Notes under the pieces: generated by a model
Databases searched by the model: none
The model's input: the letters and a program-made list of their open reading frames with translations, nothing else
Told to the model about the DNA's origin: nothing
Source: Symbiobacteriaceae bacterium
GTDB lineage: Bacteria > Bacillota_E > Symbiobacteriia > Symbiobacteriales > Symbiobacteriaceae
Assembly (NCBI GenBank): GCA_027356675.1
Contig: DAHVXO010000367.1
Span: 1 to 12,379 of the forward strand
DNA: 12,379 nucleotides
Direction: 5' to 3'
Made by a program: the position numbers and the translations under genes
Shown: positions 7,425 to 12,379 of the stretch, in pieces
Layout of the letters: each line of letters starts with the position of its first letter
How positions within the stretch are numbered: the first letter of the stretch is position 1

Positions 7425-8576
7425 CTACCTGCGGCCAACACCCCGTTGGACGTGACAACTGGAGCAACTCTTGGCATCATGGCAAGTGAAACACTGACCC
7501 ATGCCGGCCTGCTTAACCTGCCCAGGGTGCTCCTTGATCCAGTTCCCGGAGTGATTGCTATTATGGCACTGGGCGCATGCCACAACCTTCTCGGCCTTGC
7601 TGCCGGGCTTGCGCTCCTCGTCGTGGCAGACCAGGCAGGCGGCCTTGCCTCCCGCAGCAACCCTGCCATGGCCCAACACCCAGGAAGCATCGTGCGCTGG
7701 CGGCCGTTTCAGGTGGCAGTCAAGACACGTGTCGTTCTCCCGGATCGCCGAGGGCTGTCGAGTCTCGTTCACCACTTGCTTGCCCCGAGTGATGTCGTGG
7801 CAGAACAGGCACTCGTTGTACTGGACCAGGCCCTCGGACCCGTGCTGAAGTTTCCATTCCGGCCGCTCATGGTTGACTGGGGTCTTGATCTCTTTGTGAC
7901 AGGACTCACAATCTACGGCAACCTTCTGCTGGTTATGGCAACCGATGCAGGTTTCCATGGACGGTCGGAAGTCCTTGGCCTCCATGTGAGCGGCTCTTGC
8001 TGCCAGTTCGTCGCTGTTGTGCGCCAGGTCCTCAAACCGTGAGGCAATCCCGGCGTGGGCCACCGAACTGTGGCAATCGACGCAGGCAACACCCTTCACG
8101 TCGATGTGCTTGGCATGCGGCACCTTGAGATCGCCTGAAGCGGTTACCTGCCGCTGCTTGGTGTGACAATTTTCGCACGTTTCGTTCGAAACAGTGCCTT
8201 TGATCTCTATGTGAAATGGCACCTGCCTAGTCACATGAAGGTAGAGCTCCTCAAAGGACGACACTTTATGAACCAAGTTCCATGCCTTTGCCCCCTCATG
8301 ACACTCGGCACAGGGGATCTTGGCGTGACTGGAAGCCCTCCAGGTGATGTTTTCCGGTTGCATTTCGTGGCACCGACCACAGAAGCTAGATTGGGACGAG
8401 TAGACAAGTCCCCCAACGGAACCGACTACCCCGATGCTGACGAACACGATCAGCGCGTATAGCAACCCGGGCATATGTTGGCGCAAGTTGCGATACCGAT
8501 CGCTGACTGCGTTAAGCGCTCTCTTCAGTAGCTTCGCGAAGGTCTTACCCAGTTGAGCCAGGTTGGACACAATCAT
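7425..8576 (-). CDS. NapC/NirT-like membrane-anchored 12-heme c-type cytochrome
   Basis: A 383-residue protein. A basic cytoplasmic N-terminus is followed by one transmembrane helix at about 37-59 and 12 CXXCH motifs, with cysteines at 66, 89, 134, 165, 210, 223, 256, 284, 314, 334, 362 and 371. The first motif is FCGRCHEM directly after the helix. A CHxM motif in this place is typical of the NapC/NirT/NrfH family, where the methionine can ligate the first heme and the site lies near the quinol. NapC proteins usually have 4 hemes, so the C-terminal two thirds is a large heme extension. AAGGAGG lies 5 bases before the ATG, the strongest ribosome binding site in the operon. As first gene it is the likely entry point, taking electrons from menaquinol into the cytochrome chain. 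Quinol oxidation is inferred from the family. Confidence 0.93.
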   Translation of the reverse strand: MIVSNLAQLGKTFAKLLKRALNAVSDRYRNLRQHMPGLLYALIVFVSIGVVGSVGGLVYSSQSSFCGRCHEMQPENITWRASSHAKIPCAECHEGAKAWNLVHKVSSFEELYLHVTRQVPFHIEIKGTVSNETCENCHTKQRQVTASGDLKVPHAKHIDVKGVACVDCHSSVAHAGIASRFEDLAHNSDELAARAAHMEAKDFRPSMETCIGCHNQQKVAVDCESCHKEIKTPVNHERPEWKLQHGSEGLVQYNECLFCHDITRGKQVVNETRQPSAIRENDTCLDCHLKRPPAHDASWVLGHGRVAAGGKAACLVCHDEERKPGSKAEKVVACAQCHNSNHSGNWIKEHPGQVKQAGMGQCFTCHDAKSCSSCHVQRGVGRR

Positions 8577-8616
8577 GAGACCTCCTTCCCCCTAAGCGTA
8601 CAGAACGGGCCATCAA

Positions 8617-8672
8617 TCCAAAATAGGCTTAAAGTGCCATTTTTACGATCCGGACCAGTCACTATTGCTTTT
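8617..8672 (-). promoter_or_regulatory. AT-rich leader, probable promoter region of the cytochrome operon
   Basis: This is the most AT-rich part of the gap before the 12-heme gene, with runs of T and A at 8640-8645 and 8617-8625 (given on the plus strand). No convincing -35/-10 pair is visible. TATTTT on the minus strand near 8622-8627 could be a -10 element but lacks a matching -35. The call rests on position and composition only. Confidence 0.25.
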
Positions 8673-8675
8673 CAG

Positions 8676-8751
8676 CCAGGGGTGAAGTTGGCTTCGTCGC
8701 GGGAGGGCGCCCGGTCGCCCACGCTCAGAAGCCTGTCCATTCACCCTATGG
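8676..8751 (-). repeat. Nested long inverted repeat in the operon leader (structured RNA or operator)
   Basis: On the plus strand the outer arms are CCA (8676-8678) and GGGTGAA (8680-8686), matched by TTCACCC (8740-8746) and TGG (8749-8751). Inside these, GGCTTC (8690-8695) pairs with GAAGCC (8728-8733), and an inner GGGCG (8705-8709) pairs with CGCCC (8716-8720). That is four stacked helices with small internal loops over 76 bases. It lies just past the terminator of the right-hand genes and about 100 bases before the first cytochrome start. It could be a leader RNA, a small RNA or a protein-binding site. I could not match it to a known riboswitch. Confidence 0.6.
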
Positions 8752-8756
8752 AAACG

Positions 8757-8783
8757 AAAAAGGCCGGGGACACTCCCGGCCTT
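8757..8783 (-). terminator. Rho-independent terminator of the VWA-lipoprotein gene unit
   Basis: A perfect 9-bp stem (8760-8768 with 8775-8783, AAGGCCGGG/CCCGGCCTT) has a 6-base loop and is followed on the minus strand by a T-tract (complement of the A-run at 8757-8761). It lies about 80 bp after the stop of the lipoprotein gene and separates that unit from the cytochrome operon. Confidence 0.9.
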
Positions 8784-8861
8784 AACCGTTCTGTAAACGA
8801 TACCACTGCGCACTGTTCGGGGTCGTACCGACTCAGTCGGCTCCACTTACGCCGGCTTCAC

Positions 8862-9755
8862 CTATCTCACTCTGCGAACACGTCCTCTACCAAAAAGGGA
8901 CAGGCCGGGCAGCAGCGGGGATGTCAGTGATGACCCGGTCGGAAACACTCGCCAAGTGTCCAGACCAGCCTGCTGATCGTCGATTATGCCACCATAATCT
9001 TTATCGGACTGTTCACTTTTGCGGGGCGGAAAAACAAGGAGCTTGCTGCCGTAAGCCTTCACAGCGCCCTCATGCCGGCGGAAGAACTCCTGCCAGAACG
9101 ACTGAATCAGAAGTACCTTCTCAGCGGATATGTGGTAGTCACCAGCGCCGTCCCCAACCCCGCTCACGATGACGTCGGCTTTGATGTTCCCGACGCGCCG
9201 GTCGGCCGCCTGGAGCACCTGGCTCATGGCTGTGTCATCCAGGGCAGTGAAGTCGGCGATATCGCTCTGCTCAATCATGTCACTCAGGACAACCACAGTG
9301 CGCACCGGCGCCTTGGGGTAGCTCTCGAGGATGCCGGCCGCCTGTGCAAGGGAATCGAGAATGTGTGAACCCGGGCGCCCTACCCCGCCGGTCTCAGCCA
9401 GCAGCCCTTTGAATTCTGCAACAGCAGCCTGCTCCAACTGCCGGCGTTGGCGCTTGTGGAGGAACGGGTTCGTGGTGAGCGCATGGTAGACCGGAAAGTG
9501 CTTTTCCACCCGAACAGCCTCCACCAAAGACTGGGCCGAGATTGGGAGCACATACAATTGGGTTCCGCCGTCAATCCCCTGCAGCACGCGCCGGAAATCC
9601 TCCAGGTACCGGGCGCCGGTGTCCTCGGCCGACCGGGTCACGTCGACGAGGACCACAACCACCGAGTCTGGTTGCCTGGTGGTCGACCGGGCGCATCCAG
9701 AAAGCGCTGCCAGAACGATCGAGATGGCGATGACAGTCCTGATCCATCCCCTCAT
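8862..9755 (-). CDS. Lipoprotein with von Willebrand factor A-like domain
   Basis: A 297-residue protein with a lipoprotein signal: hydrophobic residues 8-19, then LSGC with the lipidated cysteine at 21. From about residue 32 it looks like a VWA fold: a hydrophobic strand leading into DVTRS (Asp38, Thr40, Ser42), a variant of the DxSxS metal-binding (MIDAS) motif, and a later strand VRTVVVLSDM with Asp159. An insertion of basic and glutamine-rich residues (about 98-112) lies between. GGGGG lies 7 bases before the ATG. It is the last of three co-oriented genes, 12 bp after the one before, and is followed by a good terminator. VWA domains bind proteins in a metal-dependent way; partner and role are unknown. 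It would be tethered outside the cytoplasmic membrane. Confidence 0.82.
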   Translation of the reverse strand: MRGWIRTVIAISIVLAALSGCARSTTRQPDSVVVVLVDVTRSAEDTGARYLEDFRRVLQGIDGGTQLYVLPISAQSLVEAVRVEKHFPVYHALTTNPFLHKRQRRQLEQAAVAEFKGLLAETGGVGRPGSHILDSLAQAAGILESYPKAPVRTVVVLSDMIEQSDIADFTALDDTAMSQVLQAADRRVGNIKADVIVSGVGDGAGDYHISAEKVLLIQSFWQEFFRRHEGAVKAYGSKLLVFPPRKSEQSDKDYGGIIDDQQAGLDTWRVFPTGSSLTSPLLPGLSLFGRGRVRRVR

Positions 9756-9767
9756 GACAATCCCCCG

Positions 9768-10430
9768 TTACGTGGACAGCCCCGGCCCGGCTGGCAGACC
9801 CCGGCCCGGTCCGCGGCTCCGGCGAACCCGCCCGGCCCGTGCATCCTCGCGGGAAGGGTTCCATTCGAGATCACCGTCTCGCTGGGGCAGGCGCAAGCGT
9901 GGCCACGCCTGCCCGGAGAGCCCATCGGGATGGTCGTTCCGTTCACCCAGATTGGCCTTGACATAAATGCTCAGGCATTTATCCGTCAACGTGGCCTCCG
10001 TTTCGCATCGGGCGCAGTGACTCTTCCAGTCTGACTCCCGATTGGCAATGGCGGCGTCCAGAACAAGCCGGGTCCTTACTGTCCGCCTGGCACGCCAGTG
10101 CAGCCGTGTGGCGGCCCGGTCGCGTGCCTTCTGGTTGCGAAGGGCGGGATAGCGCGCATACTCCGCCTGGGCCTCCGCCAGGACCAGTTCGGCGGCCTCC
10201 ACCTGGTCCGTGGCGGTGCCATGCAGGTGGGCGGCACGCAGGTACCTTTTCTCCAGGGCCTTGTCGCGCCGCACGAATCCTTCTTTCAGGCGATTCACAA
10301 CGGTCTGCCCCTCGTCACGGATGACCATGATCGCCTGCGAACAGGTGGCCTGTCCGGGCGCGGGGTTCAGGTTCTTGCCGTCCTTGCGCCCTTCCAGTCG
10401 GGCACGCAGATAGCGCCAGGCACGAATCAT
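9768..10430 (-). CDS. Unrecognised basic protein with a CxxC pair
   Basis: A 220-residue, strongly basic, soluble-looking protein with no signal peptide or membrane segment. The middle (about 45-135) is rich in Arg, Ala and Glu and probably helical. A CARC pair is at Cys139/Cys142, with another cysteine at 152. The C-terminal 50 residues are Arg/Gly/Pro-rich and likely disordered. Two short stretches, EKRYLRAA (60-67) and SIYVKAN (154-160), resemble ERYLQAA and SIYVAAN in the upstream membrane protein. The ATG overlaps that gene's stop by 4 bp (ATGA), so the two are translationally coupled. I do not recognise the family. Its open frame and coupling make it a real gene, probably a partner of the membrane protein. 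Confidence 0.7.
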   Translation of the reverse strand: MIRAWRYLRARLEGRKDGKNLNPAPGQATCSQAIMVIRDEGQTVVNRLKEGFVRRDKALEKRYLRAAHLHGTATDQVEAAELVLAEAQAEYARYPALRNQKARDRAATRLHWRARRTVRTRLVLDAAIANRESDWKSHCARCETEATLTDKCLSIYVKANLGERNDHPDGLSGQAWPRLRLPQRDGDLEWNPSREDARAGRVRRSRGPGRGLPAGPGLST

Positions 10431-11452
10431 AGCCGTTCATCCTCTCTGTTTAGCTGCGACGCAGCCGGCGGCAGGTCATCATCACGGCGCAAGTCGTCTG
10501 GAATCGACAAGTGCGGCAGGTTTTCCAGGCGAAGACAGTCTGGTTTCCGTCCCATTGCCCTCGCCCTGACATTTGCTGCCACGTAGATCGACTTCAGGCG
10601 CAGATCCTCGTCCCGAAGCGCATAGACCCTGCCCTGCGCGTCGGTGCGGGCCATTTTCCGCCGGCTCTCGCCGTCAGTGGCCCGGTCCCGCGCCGCCTGG
10701 AGGTACCTTTCGGCCCACCGGCGCTCGCGTAAGGTCCGCCGGCAGCGCACTCCGGCGGCGGCCAGCTGCCCGGCAAACGGCTCCACCCGGTGGTTGAGGG
10801 ACAGCAGCAGAGCCACCATCAGACTCGCCACGCTTACGCTGAGAAGCCCAAGTGCCGCGCCGGCGGGGCTCACGGTCTGAAAATCGGACTTCAGCGCTTC
10901 AAGCGCACTCTCGCGCAGGTAGGCCGTGGCGACCAGGAAGCACGCCACCACCCCGAGAAGCGCGTACAGGACAGCCCTGTCCGGTGTTTTCAGCTTGCGG
11001 AAGTAGGTCCCGGCAAAATGCCCGAACGCACTGGTGACCGCCGCCGTGAGCACGGACAGAAGCCCCGTGTTGATGGGATCCAGCCCCAATGCGGTAAAGG
11101 CCATGTACAGGAGGGGCATGTCAAGTAGCGTCAGCAGCAGGAGGCCGAGCACATAGACCCTGGAGGGAAAATACCAGTGACCGGGCGGGTTAAAGGCCCA
11201 ATCCTCCTCCTGTGCCCGCTTGGAGAGCTCCTCCAGAGCCCGCCGTCGGAGCGACTCCTGCTCGCCGCTTTGGCGCAGGCGGGTTTCCGCGGCCGAGCTG
11301 TGCTGTAAGCCTCTACTGACGAATCGCTCCAGACGTGCATCCAGGCGTTTCCACCGGGTGTACGCCTTGTCCACCCGCTCCTGGCTCCCATAGTGCAGTT
11401 CATCGATGAAAGCGGGGTGGTCGACGTCGGTGTCACCCGGAATGTTCTCCAT
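10427..11452 (-). CDS. Unrecognised four-helix membrane protein
   Basis: With an ATG at 11452 the product has 341 residues. It has a charged, helical N-terminal region to about 95, four transmembrane helices at about 99-119, 126-150, 160-178 and 196-218, and a basic C-terminal region of about 120 residues with ERYLQAA and SIYVAAN motifs. The start is uncertain. The frame is open to an ATG at 11698, but that stretch crosses a perfect inverted repeat and does not look like protein. A GTG at 11548 has a good GAGGTG site 6 bases upstream and would give 373 residues; the ATG at 11452 has only a weak site. It is the first gene of the three-gene unit ending in the VWA lipoprotein. Function unknown; a membrane anchor or sensor for the other two is a guess. 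Confidence 0.7.
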   Translation of the reverse strand: MENIPGDTDVDHPAFIDELHYGSQERVDKAYTRWKRLDARLERFVSRGLQHSSAAETRLRQSGEQESLRRRALEELSKRAQEEDWAFNPPGHWYFPSRVYVLGLLLLTLLDMPLLYMAFTALGLDPINTGLLSVLTAAVTSAFGHFAGTYFRKLKTPDRAVLYALLGVVACFLVATAYLRESALEALKSDFQTVSPAGAALGLLSVSVASLMVALLLSLNHRVEPFAGQLAAAGVRCRRTLRERRWAERYLQAARDRATDGESRRKMARTDAQGRVYALRDEDLRLKSIYVAANVRARAMGRKPDCLRLENLPHLSIPDDLRRDDDLPPAASQLNREDERL

Positions 11453-11740
11453 GCCATCTGCGGTGCCGGAACGCCAGGCGTAGGCTCCGCGGCCGGTAAG
11501 GAAAACCAGGACCGGGTGCCTGAATAGGCGGAAGCTCGCAGAGCCCACAGTGGTCACCTCAGGCTGAGTGTTGACAGAACCCTGCCAGGTTAATCCACGA
11601 GCCACCGCGTATGCCTTCGACGGCGGGGAGACGGCAACAGCCCCCTGGCGGTACGCCAGGGGGCTGTCAGGCTGATGCACATAGCGACGCATAGGCATGC
11701 ACCCCGTCGCCGCTTCGATGCGAGCACATCAACGGGCGGG
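11453..11740. other. Gap between the membrane protein gene and the integrase remnant
   Basis: This stretch has open frames on both strands but no good coding signal, apart from a possible N-terminal extension of the membrane protein up to 11548. It should hold the promoter of the three-gene unit. A perfect hairpin lies at 11638-11668. TTGACA occurs on the plus strand at 11570-11575 without a properly spaced -10. I see no further gene. Confidence 0.4.
11638..11668. repeat. Perfect 14-bp inverted repeat with 3-base loop
   Basis: ACAGCCCCCTGGCG at 11638-11651 is followed by GTA and its exact reverse complement at 11655-11668. No T-tract follows on either strand. It may be a terminator-like structure, a recombination or attachment-associated site, or an operator. 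It lies between the integrase remnant and the three-gene unit. Confidence 0.7.
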
Positions 11741-12084
11741 ATGATGGCAGCCCTATCGCGGATCAAGGTCGAGAAGCACCTGGGTGGACCCAAGACCGAC
11801 AGCGGAGAATGGTTCATCTCCATTCCGACAGTCCTGGTAGAAGCGATGCGCCAGCACCGCCAGGCACAGAAGGTGCGGTCGCTGGTCCATAACCTGATCT
11901 ACACCGCCACAGATGGCAGCCCGATGGTGCCGACCACTTTCAGTGATAAGGTCATTAGCGGGCGATGGGGCCAAACAGCGGAATCGGCATGACCCTGGAC
12001 GTCTATACGCTCTTCCAGATAGCACAGGACGAGGCGGCCAACAAGGTGGACAAGCTGCTGACAAAGAGAAAAGGCACTCGCTGA
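11741..12084 (+). pseudogene. Decayed tyrosine recombinase (phage-type integrase) remnant
   Basis: Two plus-strand frames together give pieces of a tyrosine integrase catalytic domain. The first (11741-11992) contains GGPKTDSGEWFISIP, then LVEAMRQHRQAQ and YTATDGSPMVPTTFS, typical of the part before the HxLR motif. The second (11965-12084) encodes MGPNSGIGMTLDVYT followed by QDEAANKVDKLL, the usual integrase C-terminus with the nucleophile tyrosine in DVYT. The segment that should carry HDLRHT and LGHSS is deleted or ruined, the frame shifts near 11960-11990, and the N-terminal core-binding domain is absent. The usual integrase is about 370-400 residues; about 120 remain. It is surely inactive and is the only plus-strand gene trace in the window. 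Confidence 0.82.
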
Positions 12085-12097
12085 GGGTGCCTTCTTT
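12073..12097 (+). terminator. Probable Rho-independent terminator of the integrase remnant
   Basis: GGCACTC (12073-12079) pairs with GGGTGCC (12085-12091), with one G-U pair, around a 5-base loop. An A-run precedes the stem and TTCTTTC follows. The integrase stop codon lies inside the loop, a compact arrangement often seen in element-borne integrase genes. Confidence 0.6.
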
Positions 12098-12105
12098 CAT
12101 CGAAA

Positions 12106-12339
12106 CTATTTTGCTTCACGAAGGTTAGCAATCCGTCTGCAAACCACCTGGTACGCGTGCGCGAAGCTCATAGGCCAGTTGAGAGCGTGCGGGATTTCAA
12201 ATGGAATCACCTCCGGCTGCGGTAGCCAGTGTGACCGGATCCGGGCCGCTGCCGGCTTCTCGTAACGTGCGATTCCGAACACGGTTTCAAGGTTGGATGT
12301 GCATCCTCCTCCAATACCGAACCAAACCCCTCCCGACAT
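12106..12339 (-). CDS. Doubtful small hypothetical protein
   Basis: A 77-codon open frame from an ATG at 12339 to a stop at 12106. The first 14 codons are Gly-rich because they cross two purine tracts (GGGAGGGG and GGAGGAGG) that look more like ribosome binding sites than coding sequence. The rest (ETVFGIARYEKP, then VIPFEIPHALNWP) could be protein-like. No clear ribosome binding site precedes the ATG. I recognise no family. It converges on the integrase terminator. It may be a real small gene, a fragment of a decayed one, or chance. Confidence 0.25.
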   Translation of the reverse strand: MSGGVWFGIGGGCTSNLETVFGIARYEKPAAARIRSHWLPQPEVIPFEIPHALNWPMSFAHAYQVVCRRIANLREAK

Positions 12340-12343
12340 CGTA

Positions 12344-12372
12344 TGTACGTACAGATGCCGACTTATATAGTT
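12344..12372 (-). promoter_or_regulatory. Possible minus-strand promoter with a 10-bp palindrome
   Basis: The right end holds the perfect palindrome TGTACGTACA (12344-12353), flanked by an AT-rich segment that reads ACTATATAAG on the minus strand (about 12361-12370) and could be a -10 element. The palindrome would then be an operator close to the transcription start. No -35 element can be judged because the window ends. Confidence 0.25.
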
Positions 12373-12379
12373 TACGTCT

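Noticed and set aside
6975..8042. Long plus-strand open frame (355 codons) opposite the TPR and 12-heme genes
   Set aside because: It spans two real genes and the junction between them in antisense. Its product has no coherent domain.
5391..8576. Regularly spaced short repeats resembling a CRISPR array
   Set aside because: The recurring TGGCA/GCA pattern is the complement of CXXCH codons in the cytochromes. The units are not identical and lie inside coding frames.
8619..8639. Sigma-54-like TGGCAC on the minus strand before the 12-heme gene
   Set aside because: The downstream GC dinucleotide is about two bases too close to the GG, and TTGC is absent, so the -24/-12 spacing fails.
8676..8751. 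GEMM-type cyclic-dinucleotide riboswitch in the operon leader
   Set aside because: The conserved GEMM core sequences and tetraloop/receptor features are not visible. Only a nested inverted repeat is supported.
8829..8841. Small hairpin CCGACTCAGTCGG after the lipoprotein gene
   Set aside because: It has only a 5-bp stem with a 3-base loop and no T-tract. The strong terminator at 8757-8783 explains the end of the unit.
11453..11698. N-terminal extension of the membrane protein to an ATG at 11698
   Set aside because: It crosses a perfect inverted repeat and does not look like protein. Only a shorter extension to the GTG at 11548, with a good ribosome binding site, remains plausible.

Overview
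The window is GC-rich and almost entirely coding, with nearly all genes on the minus strand. It suggests an anaerobe that respires through multiheme c-type cytochromes, such as a metal-reducing Geobacter-like desulfuromonad or a cytochrome-rich Gram-positive of the Thermincola kind. The Shine-Dalgarno sequences are strong. There is no ribosomal or tRNA gene, outer-membrane porin or other marker to settle the lineage.

Region 1 (1-8576, transcribed right to left) is one tightly packed operon for electron transfer. In transcription order it holds: a membrane-anchored NapC/NirT-like cytochrome with 12 CXXCH motifs (8576-7425); a membrane-anchored TPR protein (7403-6729); a secreted cytochrome with 17 CXXCH motifs (6683-5391); a second membrane-anchored TPR protein (5369-4689); a six-repeat NHL propeller protein (4692-3724); two tandem paralogous hexaheme cytochromes with an FnIII-like N-terminal domain (3632-2361 and 2253-1069); a second NHL propeller protein (1029-73); and the first codons of another exported or membrane protein (45-1). 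This is 41 heme-binding motifs in about 7.5 kb. The two hexaheme proteins have the six-heme layout of OmcS, the filament-forming cytochrome of Geobacter sulfurreducens, including a CxxCHxxH first motif and a last CXXCH ending at the C-terminus. My reading is a conduit: quinol oxidation at the membrane, a heme-rich carrier, then an extracellular hexaheme polymer. TPR proteins would act as apocytochrome holders and NHL propellers as scaffolds.

Region 2 (8577-8861) is the only sizeable regulatory gap near the operon. It holds a clear Rho-independent terminator for the genes to its right, a long nested inverted repeat, and an AT-rich stretch before the first cytochrome gene.

Region 3 (8862-11452, minus strand) is a separate three-gene unit: a four-helix membrane protein, a small basic protein sharing two short motifs with it, and a von Willebrand A-like lipoprotein. 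I do not recognise this unit.

Region 4 (11453-12379) is accessory-looking DNA: a perfect 14-bp inverted repeat, a decayed plus-strand tyrosine integrase lacking its central catalytic region, the integrase's terminator, and one doubtful small minus-strand reading frame. Region 3 may therefore be cargo of a former integrated element.
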